Part shown: positions 34,095-43,107 of the stretch, one piece after another | Layout: every line of letters starts with the position of its first letter | Numbering within the stretch: the stretch's first letter is position 1 | Assembly: GCA_902464635.1 (NCBI GenBank) | Contig: CABQKC010000008.1 | Location: 8,754-72,753, forward strand | Length of the DNA stretch: 64,000 nucleotides | DNA from: an uncultured Caryophanales bacterium | GTDB lineage: Bacteria; Bacillota_I; Bacilli_A; RFN20; CAG-826 | Direction: 5' to 3' | Made by a program: the position numbers and the translations under genes | Notes under the pieces: model-generated | The model's input: only the letters and a program-made list of their open reading frames with translations | Database searches by the model: none | What the model was told of the DNA's origin: nothing

Positions 34095-35808
34095 GTTCCC
34101 CTCCTTCTGGGATTATCAAGGTAATTGTCGTACCTATATCCAAAGCACTTTCGATTTTCATATCGGCTTTGTTCCCATAATAGACACGTAGACGCATATA
34201 GACATTCTTCAATCCAACCCCTTTAGAAGTAGATTCATCTTTTAATGAATTCTCTAAAGCGAGGCGGGTTTCTTCTATCATTCCATATCCATTATCGGAA
34301 ATAGATAGATACACGTATCCATTATCTTTATATCCTTTGACTTTAATTAACCCCACTTCCCCTTCTTTTAAACCGTGGTTAATAGAATTCTCGATTATAG
34401 GTTGGAGGACTAATTTAACTATATCCATATCAAGGATATCTTCACTTACATCAAAACTATAATCGAAAGCATCCCCAAACCTAAGTTTCTGGATTAATAG
34501 ATAATTCTTCGCATGTTCTATTTCTTTTCTTAAAGGGATGATGTTTTTCCCTTTGGAAATAGAAATCCTAAAGAACCTAGAAAGGGCAACAATCATTTCT
34601 TCGGCCTTGTCATTTTCTTTTTCTTCAATAAGGGCAAGAATGCTATCTAAGGTGTTATAAAGGAAATGAGGATTAATCTGGTTTTGAAGGGCAAGGAGTT
34701 CGCTTTTCCTTTGCTCTTCTTTTTCAAATATTAGTTTCTTAGTTAAATCATCAATCCTATCAATAAGGGCAATGAAGGAATTATCTAATTCAACAATTTC
34801 TTTTGACCCCTCAATATTCAAATGCTTGGAAGGAAGTTCTTCTAAGGATACTATTTGGCTCATCTTTGAACTTAATAACAAAATTGGCTTTACTGATTTT
34901 CTTGATACAAGCAAGAAAATAAAAGCAGAAACCAATGCTAAAGCCACCCCGATTAGCGTTGTATATAAGGTGAAATTAGATATAGCAACATGGACGGCAT
35001 CGTTATTTAAAAAGACGCCTAATCTCCAAGATGTTGAAGATATAGTAGATGCAAAAACAAAGAAAGAATGGTCGCCTAGATTATAATTACCTACTCCCAT
35101 TACTAGGTTTTGTAATATCCCCTTCTTAGCATCAAAATCGCTAGGCAAAGAAGAATATACTTCTCTATATTCCTTATCATAAATTAAGAAGCTGCTTCCT
35201 TCTCCTAAAGCTGTCTCGCTTAAGACATTTACGATTTGATTGAAACTAAAATCAATACGTATAACTGCATCAAAAGAAGAATCCCTATCGTAACTAGCAT
35301 ATCTAGAAAGAGTAAACATATATGGGTAGACAGGATTTGGAATAGAAGGAAGAGTAAGAATAGGTATTAATTTATTCTCGTTACTGGAAAATGTTTGTTT
35401 AAACCATCCTTCGTTTTTAGCGTTGCTACTTGCTTCTATTTTCCCTGCGCTAGTAATCAAAGCCCCATCATTTGCGCTATAGATAGATGTTCCTATTACT
35501 TCTTCTTTTAAAGACAATAAACCTGAGAAAGTCGCATCCATCTTTACTTTAAAAGAAGACGGGTCATCAGTTTCGTTAAAAGAAGAAATAACTACATCGC
35601 TATTTTTAAATATCTGCGAGAAATAGGCATCATAAGTGCCTAATAATTGTTCTCCTGTAGTCCTTAGGTTTTGATTTGAAGTGGTCTCAACGTTTTCTTT
35701 GTAGATGAAATTAGCGCTAGCGACAATAGAGCCAACCAAAATAACTAGAATCAGTTCTAGAGGTAATAACAATGAAAAATATAATGACTTTGGTTTCCTT
35801 TTCTTCAT
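34084..35808 (-). CDS. YesM/LytS-type sensor histidine kinase
   Basis: 574 residues. Two membrane helices (about 10-34 and 278-300) bracket an extracellular sensor domain of the double-Cache type. A HAMP-like linker follows (about 301-360), then a His_kinase domain with LQNQINPHFLYN (phospho-accepting His381) and an ATP-binding end (SDNGYGM, GVGLKNVYMRL). The ATG overlaps the regulator stop by four bases. The extracellular domain probably contacts the MglB-like lipoprotein encoded directly downstream. Confidence 0.92.
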   Translation of the reverse strand: MKKRKPKSLYFSLLLPLELILVILVGSIVASANFIYKENVETTSNQNLRTTGEQLLGTYDAYFSQIFKNSDVVISSFNETDDPSSFKVKMDATFSGLLSLKEEVIGTSIYSANDGALITSAGKIEASSNAKNEGWFKQTFSSNENKLIPILTLPSIPNPVYPYMFTLSRYASYDRDSSFDAVIRIDFSFNQIVNVLSETALGEGSSFLIYDKEYREVYSSLPSDFDAKKGILQNLVMGVGNYNLGDHSFFVFASTISSTSWRLGVFLNNDAVHVAISNFTLYTTLIGVALALVSAFIFLLVSRKSVKPILLLSSKMSQIVSLEELPSKHLNIEGSKEIVELDNSFIALIDRIDDLTKKLIFEKEEQRKSELLALQNQINPHFLYNTLDSILALIEEKENDKAEEMIVALSRFFRISISKGKNIIPLRKEIEHAKNYLLIQKLRFGDAFDYSFDVSEDILDMDIVKLVLQPIIENSINHGLKEGEVGLIKVKGYKDNGYVYLSISDNGYGMIEETRLALENSLKDESTSKGVGLKNVYMRLRVYYGNKADMKIESALDIGTTITLIIPEGGEHEK

Positions 35809-37397
35809 TGTTTACGGAACTCCAAAGGTGACATTCCAAAGCATTTCTTAAAGCAATGGGAGAAATAATATGGGTCATCATATCCAATGTCATGAGCAAT
35901 CTGGGCCATCTTAATATTTGGATCAGAAAGAAGGCGTTTAGCTTCTTCCATTCTTCTATTGGTCAATAATTTAGTAAAGGTAGTCCCGTGTTTTTTTAAA
36001 ATCGCGAATATATAGGAAGAAGAATACCCCAACTCACTTGAAAGAGATTCAATAGAAACGGAGCTATTCGCATAATTGAAATCAATATATTTCTTAATTA
36101 GGATAAAAGCGTTATCTAACCCACTTATACGTGCCCCATTATTGATTTCTAGGACCATATCGATAAGTTCATCAAAGAAATCACATGTCGATTCTAATCC
36201 CTTTTTTGAATAAAGTTCATTGATTAATGCTACATGGGGTCGATGTGTTGCATATAACTTATCCAAGGCTATGCAACTTTTTAACATGGAATCAAATAGG
36301 TTGTTAATGATTAAAGAATAGGAATCCTTGTAATCAATGCTTCCTAGTTTCTCTATTAGTTTCCTGCTTAATTCTTTTGCTTCTTCTTTTTTGCCATAAA
36401 GCAAGGCATAACCGATGTTTTTGAAATCATTATCATCAACTTTGCCTAGCCCCGCCTGGCGGAATGCTAAATCATCATAGAAAAGAAGAAGCCCTTCGCC
36501 CATGATGGTCCTATATTCCAAAACCCATCTAGTATGTCTAAATAATCTTCTATAGCTAAACCCTTCTTCCCCCATATGGCTAGATTCGCTAACCGCACAA
36601 GAAAAACTTAACCCACAGCTTCTTTTAATCTTAGCCAATACAAAAGATAACTTTCCTTCTAATTCGTCTCTAGTAAGAGGCTTGTCGCTTACAAAAAGAA
36701 CACCTAATGATGAAGATGGTTCAAAAGTAAAGAAGGATAAAGAATCCTTAAAAGCAGTATTTAGATTCTCTTCTAGATAGAACCTAGATAATTCAATATC
36801 TTCATAAGTAAGAGATTCTTCTTCCTTATCTGAATCAAATAAGGCAATAGAAATGTATTTATCTTTTAAATCAATCCCGTCTGCTTCTAATTTTTCTAAT
36901 AATTTGTCTGGGATAGTTTTCAAGGTACATAACCTTAATAAATCAGCATTCTGTTCTACTTTCCTTAATGTCTGCCTATGTTCTTGTAGTTTCTTGATGT
37001 CTCTATTTATATCTTTTGATTTATCTAGCCTTTCTTTAGCCTTGGCTAACGCTTGACGTAATTCTTCAAAAGATAACGGCTTAGATAGATAAGCAACGGC
37101 ATCTAGATTAATCGCTTGCTTAGCAAAATCAAAATCATCAAAGCCAGAAAGAATTATTATTTGAAGCAATGGGTGCGTTTCTTTTAGGGTTTTAGCTAAT
37201 TCAAGACCTGTAATAAAAGGCATCTTGATATCAGTTATAAGCAAATCCAAATCAGTTAATGATACCCCTGCTTCTAAAGCGTCATAACCATTTTGGTATG
37301 ATCCAATAACTTCAAAGTCTTCTTTTTGTTTTTCTAGTAATGAAAGCAGGCGATTTCTAACTGCCTCTTCATCGTCGGCAATAATGATTTTATACAT
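35805..37397 (-). CDS. YesN-type AraC-family response regulator
   Basis: 530 residues. The receiver domain (1-120) has Asp8-Asp9, phospho-acceptor Asp56 in LLITDIKMP, and a Lys in LSKP. A middle domain of unknown role follows. The end is a pair of AraC-type helix-turn-helices (LSSELGYSSSYIFAILKKH, and IAHDIGYDDPYYFSHCFKK). This architecture regulates sugar-uptake operons; mglBAC, 3 kb downstream, is the obvious target. No ribosome site precedes the ATG and a possible -10 lies only about 9 bases before it. Confidence 0.92.
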   Translation of the reverse strand: MYKIIIADDEEAVRNRLLSLLEKQKEDFEVIGSYQNGYDALEAGVSLTDLDLLITDIKMPFITGLELAKTLKETHPLLQIIILSGFDDFDFAKQAINLDAVAYLSKPLSFEELRQALAKAKERLDKSKDINRDIKKLQEHRQTLRKVEQNADLLRLCTLKTIPDKLLEKLEADGIDLKDKYISIALFDSDKEEESLTYEDIELSRFYLEENLNTAFKDSLSFFTFEPSSSLGVLFVSDKPLTRDELEGKLSFVLAKIKRSCGLSFSCAVSESSHMGEEGFSYRRLFRHTRWVLEYRTIMGEGLLLFYDDLAFRQAGLGKVDDNDFKNIGYALLYGKKEEAKELSRKLIEKLGSIDYKDSYSLIINNLFDSMLKSCIALDKLYATHRPHVALINELYSKKGLESTCDFFDELIDMVLEINNGARISGLDNAFILIKKYIDFNYANSSVSIESLSSELGYSSSYIFAILKKHGTTFTKLLTNRRMEEAKRLLSDPNIKMAQIAHDIGYDDPYYFSHCFKKCFGMSPLEFRKQ

Positions 37398-37405
37398 AGG
37401 TTAAT

Positions 37406-37435
37406 AATATAGCATTTCGATTACAAAATAATCAA
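37406..37435 (-). promoter_or_regulatory. Candidate promoter of the sensor operon, possibly leaderless
   Basis: On the minus strand TTGATT, 18 bases and TATATT lie just upstream of the response regulator. The predicted transcript start falls within about two bases of the ATG, which would explain the missing ribosome site. Confidence 0.35.
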
Positions 37436-37478
37436 AAAGCTATTAATTAACTTAAATTATAGATACATGCTGGATAGA

Positions 37479-38381
37479 TTATTTCTTTTTTATCCTATAG
37501 ATACCTTTATCTACTAGTTTGGGATAAGAAGTCTTGTTTATCACTTTGTCGAATACATATGTTGAATAAATGTAGAAAAGAAGAAATCCTAGAGGAAAAT
37601 AAAGAAGGAAATATAAAGCCAAGGTTATAAGAACAACATATAAGTTGCCTAATAACAAAAGGAATAAGGGAGCGATTAAAACCAAAGAGAAACCTAATGT
37701 TGGTAAAGATGATGCGAAATATAACAAATAGCCATTTCTAAAATTAACCCACATAGAATTTTTATAAATCGGGGTAGAGCAAATCGATAATAAGAAAGAA
37801 GGCATTATAAAGATAAAAAGCAATATCAACGGGGCAAAAAACGCCATTGTGGAAACAAAACCTTTTGATCCGCTAGAAAGAAGGAAGATTACTAAAATAT
37901 TCGATAAAGTAAATATAAAGGAAGTTAACAAAACCAAAATAAAGGTTTGCCCTATGTTTTCTTTTATTCCTTTAAAGAAATCGGCTTTGAAATCTAACAT
38001 TTCATAATAAACCATTATCTTAAATATTTTTTCTAGCCCTGCTAAAGGAATAGAAAGAAGTAATAAACACAATAGATTAGCGATACTAAAGGCAACGTTA
38101 AGAATGAATAGATTTGAATGATATATTCCCGCTTCTATTTTTCCTTCTAAATAAGAAGCATATAAAGATGAAGACATTATGTTTAAGCCTAGAATTGAAG
38201 CAATTAAAGGCAAAGAGAACAAAAACATAATCGCCCCACTAATAAGCAATGCTCTCCACCTAGATTTAAATAAATCGGCGAAGACCTCTACCCTATTATG
38301 AGGCAAATTCTCGATTGTAAAATCCTTGTTAGAATAATTTACAAATATACTATTTTTCTTCTTTCCCTTATTCTTTTTCAT
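37479..38381 (-). CDS. Polytopic membrane protein, possibly YesL/DUF624-like
   Basis: 300 residues with six or so membrane helices and a basic N-terminus (MKKNKGKKKN). After a short cytoplasmic stretch the segment FKSRWRALLISGAIMFLFSLP loosely resembles the start of YesL/DUF624 proteins, which often accompany glycan importers and YesMN regulators. Beyond that I see no motif. It overlaps the preceding gene by 14 bases and is the last gene of glycan operon B. Confidence 0.6.
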   Translation of the reverse strand: MKKNKGKKKNSIFVNYSNKDFTIENLPHNRVEVFADLFKSRWRALLISGAIMFLFSLPLIASILGLNIMSSSLYASYLEGKIEAGIYHSNLFILNVAFSIANLLCLLLLSIPLAGLEKIFKIMVYYEMLDFKADFFKGIKENIGQTFILVLLTSFIFTLSNILVIFLLSSGSKGFVSTMAFFAPLILLFIFIMPSFLLSICSTPIYKNSMWVNFRNGYLLYFASSLPTLGFSLVLIAPLFLLLLGNLYVVLITLALYFLLYFPLGFLLFYIYSTYVFDKVINKTSYPKLVDKGIYRIKKK

Positions 38382-38988
38382 AATTTAGCAAAGCCCTTGC
38401 TGCTTTTACACCGTTATCGGTCTTCCCATTAGTATCTTTATGAAACGACATGTTGTTCATAGATGTCTTATTAAATACAAGGATATATTCCTTGCTTAAT
38501 TCATCTTCATAACTGATGAAATCATTTAAAAACAATGAACCATCTTCTTTAAATAATTTAAGCCCATATGTTTTAGAATCAAGGGAATAACAGTCGTATT
38601 TATCCCCAAATGTTTCTTTTAGAAGGCTTTCATCTATCTCTAAACATAATGAGGAAATAATGTTCTTATCAAAATATCCAATAGGCAAAAGAAAGAAGTC
38701 ACAAGAATGTTGCCCAACCGAAGATATCATTGTCCCAAACAAAGAATAAGAAGGATCGCTAGTATAGACATCTATTTGCTTTATTGTCTCTATTTCTTCC
38801 TTTTCGATAACGGAGGTAAATAAAGATTCATCCCCACTTTTTACGCCAACAAAAATGCCTACTTTTTCATTTGCTTTATATCTAACTTTTGCAGGAACTA
38901 ACCAAGTCCATAAAGCAATTGATAAAACAATCAAAAGCAAATAGACAAAGCCGTATCTAAATATGTGACGCCTAATAGATTTATTCAT
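38368..38988 (-). CDS. Single-span membrane protein, unknown
   Basis: 206 residues: a basic N-terminus, one membrane helix (about 12-32, YGFVYLLLIVLSIALWTWLV) and an extracellular domain of about 170 residues with three Cys. I do not recognise the family. It overlaps both neighbours by 8-14 bases and so belongs to the membrane-protein cluster at the end of operon B. A role as an importer accessory is inferred from position only. Confidence 0.6.
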   Translation of the reverse strand: MNKSIRRHIFRYGFVYLLLIVLSIALWTWLVPAKVRYKANEKVGIFVGVKSGDESLFTSVIEKEEIETIKQIDVYTSDPSYSLFGTMISSVGQHSCDFFLLPIGYFDKNIISSLCLEIDESLLKETFGDKYDCYSLDSKTYGLKLFKEDGSLFLNDFISYEDELSKEYILVFNKTSMNNMSFHKDTNGKTDNGVKAARALLNYEKE

Positions 38989-39460
38989 ATTTGATTGATG
39001 TCACATATCGATTTTGAATACGTGCCTCCACTATTTTCTTGTTTTCTATACATGGAATTAATCTTTTTTCTATATAGAAAGATTTTGTTTTTCCTTCACT
39101 AACTATCTTGAATGTAACAAATTCAACCTCATGAACAAATATAGAAATATCTTCAATTTCAAATGATTCAATTTGATAGGTTGAAATCGATACTTTTCTT
39201 ATTTCCTTAATCAGGGATAACTTTCCAATTAAAGGAGCTAGATAATATGTTCCTATAAAAAACAAGCTACATAGAAGCAAAGAGAAAAAGAGGCATAGAA
39301 GAACTTCATAAACTACATAATTGCTTCTATTAGCAAGGAAATAAAATAACAAAGATATCCCTATTCCAAAAAGAAGAACGATACCCATGATTATAGAAAC
39401 AAGCTTAATCCTGCTTCTAACCTTAATTTCTTCTTCTTGAGAATAGAACTTACTTTCCAT
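38981..39460 (-). CDS. Two-span membrane protein, unknown
   Basis: About 159 residues from the ATG at 39460, which has GAGG 9 bases upstream; an in-frame earlier codon at 39511 lacks such a site. Two membrane helices (about 20-42 and 52-76) are followed by a cytoplasmic beta-rich tail (IESFEIEDISIFVHEVEFVTF) that could be a PH-like or bacterial PH domain. It overlaps the ATPase gene by 11 bases. Function unknown. Confidence 0.6.
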   Translation of the reverse strand: MESKFYSQEEEIKVRSRIKLVSIIMGIVLLFGIGISLLFYFLANRSNYVVYEVLLCLFFSLLLCSLFFIGTYYLAPLIGKLSLIKEIRKVSISTYQIESFEIEDISIFVHEVEFVTFKIVSEGKTKSFYIEKRLIPCIENKKIVEARIQNRYVTSIKYE

Positions 39461-40244
39461 TTCTAATTTCCTCGATATCAAAAGTATCGTTGCTAAATAA
39501 AGAAGAAACAAATTCGGTCTTTGGTTTCCTAATTATTTCATCTACTGTCCCTACTTGTTCAACTTTTCCTTCGTTTAATATGATTAGCCTATCAGAAAAA
39601 GCACTAGCTTCTTTTAAATCGTGTGTAATAAAAAGAAAAGTTCCATCTATTAAACTAGATAATTCCCTTAAGCTATGCCAAATGTCTTGTTTGCTAGCTA
39701 CATCAATAGATGCAAAAGGCTCGTCAAATATAAATAAAGAAGCATTGTTTGCCATGGCCCTAGCAAGTGCAACTCTTTGTTGTTGACCTATGGAAAGTTG
39801 CTTTATTCTTCTTGGCAAAAGCAATTCAATATCAAATTTCTTGGCCAATTCCAAAACTCTTTCCTTTATATAATTAGAATCCATCCTTAGATTCTTCAAA
39901 GGAAAAGCAATATTATCGTAAACAGTCATCGAAGGATAAAGGATGCGTCTTTGGGCTATATAGGCCAAATGTCTTTCTCTTAAGGGAATTGATTCGATAT
40001 CATTCCCGTCTAAATAGATATTCCCGCCATAATCCTGAAGGCCTAATATAATTTTGACTAAAGTAGATTTGCCTGCCCCTGATGGGCCAAGCAAAGAAAC
40101 AAATTCACCTTCATATATTTCAAAAGAAACGTGTCTTAAAACAATGTTGTGTTTCTTTCTTTTGATATATTCGCTAGAAACATCATCAAATTTTAGTTTT
40201 ATTCTTTTATTGGACTCTGTTTGCGAAGTACGAGATGGCACCAT
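39450..40244 (-). CDS. ABC importer ATPase of operon B, short form
   Basis: About 264 residues. Walker A LLGPSGAGKST, Q-loop AYIAQRRILYPSMTVYDN, signature LSIGQQQRVALARA, Walker B LFIFDEPFASIDVASK and switch His in FITHDLKEA place it with sugar-importer ATPases. It ends soon after the core and lacks the C-terminal regulatory domain found in MsmK/UgpC. The ATG at 40244 overlaps the ROK gene by 38 bases; AGAGGA is rather far upstream (about 14 bases), so the exact start is uncertain. It probably drives the operon B permeases, 8-12 kb upstream in the same unit. Confidence 0.83.
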   Translation of the reverse strand: MVPSRTSQTESNKRIKLKFDDVSSEYIKRKKHNIVLRHVSFEIYEGEFVSLLGPSGAGKSTLVKIILGLQDYGGNIYLDGNDIESIPLRERHLAYIAQRRILYPSMTVYDNIAFPLKNLRMDSNYIKERVLELAKKFDIELLLPRRIKQLSIGQQQRVALARAMANNASLFIFDEPFASIDVASKQDIWHSLRELSSLIDGTFLFITHDLKEASAFSDRLIILNEGKVEQVGTVDEIIRKPKTEFVSSLFSNDTFDIEEIRNGK

Positions 40245-41469
40245 AATTTTCAGAATTAGTCCTCTTCTTTGCCATTTCAGCAAATCTAGATAATAGGTAT
40301 TTGCTGCTAGCTTGATATACAGCCCCTAGCAAATTTGAATCGTGATTCAATGAAGACGTGATTATTTGAACTGTATTAAAGTTCTTGTCATATAGCCTAA
40401 AATAACGAAGCAAAGTCTCAAAATATTCTTTGCCGAAATCAAGAATCCTCCCATCGATGCAGATATAATCTAAATCTAATAAGTTAGCAATATATAGCAA
40501 CTGTAAGGCGTTTACCCTAGCGGATTTATCAACTGCTTTTGAAACTATTGGATCATTTTGCTTATAACGTTCAACTACATCGTTTAATTGGAATACATCC
40601 TGTTTGAAGAATGAATCATTACTATCTTTTGAAAGTTCATGAATCTCGGCATAAATGTCAGTAATGGTAAAGAAGCGGCCTAAATAGTTTCTAGAGCAAT
40701 CATCTACTTCATTTATATTTGCCATTTCGCCTGCAAATCCATTAGACCCAGTATATAAATCTCCATTAAACATCAAAGAGGATCCAGAAGTTATATCAAT
40801 GAATACAAAGAATACGTTCTTTGCATCTTTAGGGATAGAACCAAACCTTGCCTCCCCTGCCAAACCTAGATTGATATCGTTAAACATCTCACATTGGACA
40901 TGAAATTCATTTTCAAAATATTTTTGAATATTAATCGTCCTGCAATCCTTGACTCTAGGAGCAGAGATAAAATCATGGGTAAGTTTATCAAATTTGCCAG
41001 GAGAAGAAATACATATTCCTAACAATGGACGATTATTAACAACATCTGAAAGAAGCATGTTTTTTAGTTTTCTTGAAATCTCTTTTAAAACATCTTCATC
41101 GATATAAATTACATGTTTGACTGTATCTCTAATCAATATTTGGTTAGATGCATCGCTAATGCAAAAAGCCATATCTCTACCAGATAGATCAATCGCGGCA
41201 AAAACTCCGATATCATTATCTACTGTATAAAGAACTCTCTGCCTGCCTCTACCTTTTTTTCCATTATTAATATTTACATAAGGAACGATTAGTTTCTCTT
41301 CTAATAATTCCTCGGTAATGAGTTTTAATGCAGGGTTAGACAAAGAAGTCTTTTTAGAAAGTTCGATGCAACTAATAGGGCGTTCACGGATGTAATCCAT
41401 TACCACTATCTGGTTAGCAATTCTAATGTTAGAAGGCGATTTTAATATAGCTGCTTTTTCTTTTTTCAT
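40207..41469 (-). CDS. ROK-family regulator without the zinc motif
   Basis: 420 residues: an N-terminal helix-turn-helix (CIELSKKTSLSNPALKLITEEL, about 34-55) followed by a ROK domain (VFAAIDLSGRDMAF, LLGICISSPGKFD, FNDINLGLAGEARFG, GSNGFAGEMANI). The usual C-x-C-G-x-x-G-C-x-E zinc cluster is absent; the corresponding place reads DDCSRNYLGRF. It follows the GH20 gene by 7 bases. It is the likely local regulator of glycan operon B. No strong ribosome site precedes the ATG. Confidence 0.86.
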   Translation of the reverse strand: MKKEKAAILKSPSNIRIANQIVVMDYIRERPISCIELSKKTSLSNPALKLITEELLEEKLIVPYVNINNGKKGRGRQRVLYTVDNDIGVFAAIDLSGRDMAFCISDASNQILIRDTVKHVIYIDEDVLKEISRKLKNMLLSDVVNNRPLLGICISSPGKFDKLTHDFISAPRVKDCRTINIQKYFENEFHVQCEMFNDINLGLAGEARFGSIPKDAKNVFFVFIDITSGSSLMFNGDLYTGSNGFAGEMANINEVDDCSRNYLGRFFTITDIYAEIHELSKDSNDSFFKQDVFQLNDVVERYKQNDPIVSKAVDKSARVNALQLLYIANLLDLDYICIDGRILDFGKEYFETLLRYFRLYDKNFNTVQIITSSLNHDSNLLGAVYQASSKYLLSRFAEMAKKRTNSENYGAISYFANRVQ

Positions 41470-41476
41470 TTAAGTA

Positions 41477-43105
41477 TCACAAAATGTTATTTGAAACATT
41501 TGAATTGTAACAATTATAGCAAATCGCACTCTTAGGGTTAGTCTCTTTTTTAATTAAAGGCAATATCTTTTCCCTTAATTCTTCGATTCTATCTATTGTT
41601 CCGTTCGTATAGGCAATTACTACTCGTCTAGTTTCTTCTAATCTTGCTTTTAATCCACCAAGACGAAGTTGTCCTACTTCCATTCCAACTGGTTTATCAT
41701 CAATAATCCATCTTTTCCTATATTGGGTAGAGAAATCACTTAATCTATTGATACATTCTTCAATTCTAGGCAACAAATTCTTCAATTCTTCCTTATCACC
41801 TTTTTGGTAGGCATCCCTTAATCTAACTCCTAATGAAACCTTGATTGATAAGAGATGACATAAAGAAGCTAGATAATCAAAGATATATTTATATTCCCCA
41901 CATCTAAAACTTACTTCACTTAGCTTCTTCGCATGTTTTTCAAATAGGATTTCATCATTCAAATCGACTCTGTTATCAAATATGCCTAGCAATGGATCGT
42001 TATAGAGAAAATACTTACATGGGTTAACTAATTTAGGGTCATCCCCTTCTCCTGGGTTAGTTATTTGGTTAGGGATTTCTAATAATTTCAAATCATCGTA
42101 CTTATAACCTAATACATTAAAGAAATCTTCTTTGATTTTATTAATGTCATTAATTCCCTTGGCTATTTCAGAAGCAAAGAACAATGATGTAACAGATGAG
42201 AACATTGAGCATTCAGCCCCGTTATCACCCCAGCCAGTCATAATGACGTTCCTGACTTTATTATCGATGCAACTTCTAATTCCTGGAGCAATAGTTTCTT
42301 CTGCCTTACTTAATAAAGGGGCAAATCCAGCCCAAGTCCATACTCCAGAGGCAAAATAAAGCGAATTAGAATTAATTTCCTTATGGAGAGATATCATCTT
42401 GTCATAAACATTCTTGTCATTATGGTAATAATCCCAATAGACTTGCAAGACATCCTTAGGAACATCTTTCAATTTATTTGGATCCATCTTGGCATCCACG
42501 TTATAATAAGAAGAGTTATTAGACGCCAATCTAAAGAACATATCAGACCACATCATCACGCTGAATCCGTGTTTCTTTGCAATCTCATTAACTTTATTTA
42601 GATGTCTAATAAATATGTCGGTTCTATCTTGATATCCGTGTAGTTCTTTGTATTTCCCTAGTCCTAATAAATGAGCTTCATCCATTCCAATATGAACTCT
42701 TCTAGAGGTAAATTCTTTTTCTAATGAAGAAAACATATTATCGATTAATTGATAAGTTCTTTCATCATCTACTAGCAAAATGTCATTTATATCGTTAATC
42801 GAAGAATAATCTTCATGACGGAATATTTGATTTAGATGGGCAAGAGTTTGGATACAAGGAATTAATTCAATCCCATATTCTTTCGCATATTCATCTATCT
42901 CTTTTAAATCAGAAACGCTATATCTTCCGCGAAGATAGCCAAAATATGGCTCTTTATCAACTTCATAAGTATCTTCGGTATAAAGCATTAAGGCGTTATA
43001 ATCCATTTTCTTTAATAAACGGATTAATCTTTTAACCGATTCAACATTCAAAACCCCATTTCTAGAACAATCGACCATAAAGGCAAATGTATCAAAGTTT
43101 TTCAT
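41477..43105 (-). CDS. GH20 beta-N-acetylhexosaminidase, GcnA type
   Basis: 542 residues, cytoplasmic. All hallmark positions are intact: DCSRN at the first strand (sugar-binding Arg), catalytic Asp142-Glu143 in GMDEAHLLGLG, WSDMFFR, VYWDYYHNDK and the GWGDNGAECS loop. This is the GcnA/GH20C group that releases terminal GlcNAc or GalNAc from imported oligosaccharides. GGGAGA precedes the ATG. It directly follows the sialate esterase gene in operon B. Assignment is strong. Confidence 0.94.
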   Translation of the reverse strand: MKNFDTFAFMVDCSRNGVLNVESVKRLIRLLKKMDYNALMLYTEDTYEVDKEPYFGYLRGRYSVSDLKEIDEYAKEYGIELIPCIQTLAHLNQIFRHEDYSSINDINDILLVDDERTYQLIDNMFSSLEKEFTSRRVHIGMDEAHLLGLGKYKELHGYQDRTDIFIRHLNKVNEIAKKHGFSVMMWSDMFFRLASNNSSYYNVDAKMDPNKLKDVPKDVLQVYWDYYHNDKNVYDKMISLHKEINSNSLYFASGVWTWAGFAPLLSKAEETIAPGIRSCIDNKVRNVIMTGWGDNGAECSMFSSVTSLFFASEIAKGINDINKIKEDFFNVLGYKYDDLKLLEIPNQITNPGEGDDPKLVNPCKYFLYNDPLLGIFDNRVDLNDEILFEKHAKKLSEVSFRCGEYKYIFDYLASLCHLLSIKVSLGVRLRDAYQKGDKEELKNLLPRIEECINRLSDFSTQYRKRWIIDDKPVGMEVGQLRLGGLKARLEETRRVVIAYTNGTIDRIEELREKILPLIKKETNPKSAICYNCYNSNVSNNIL

Positions 43106-43107
43106 AT

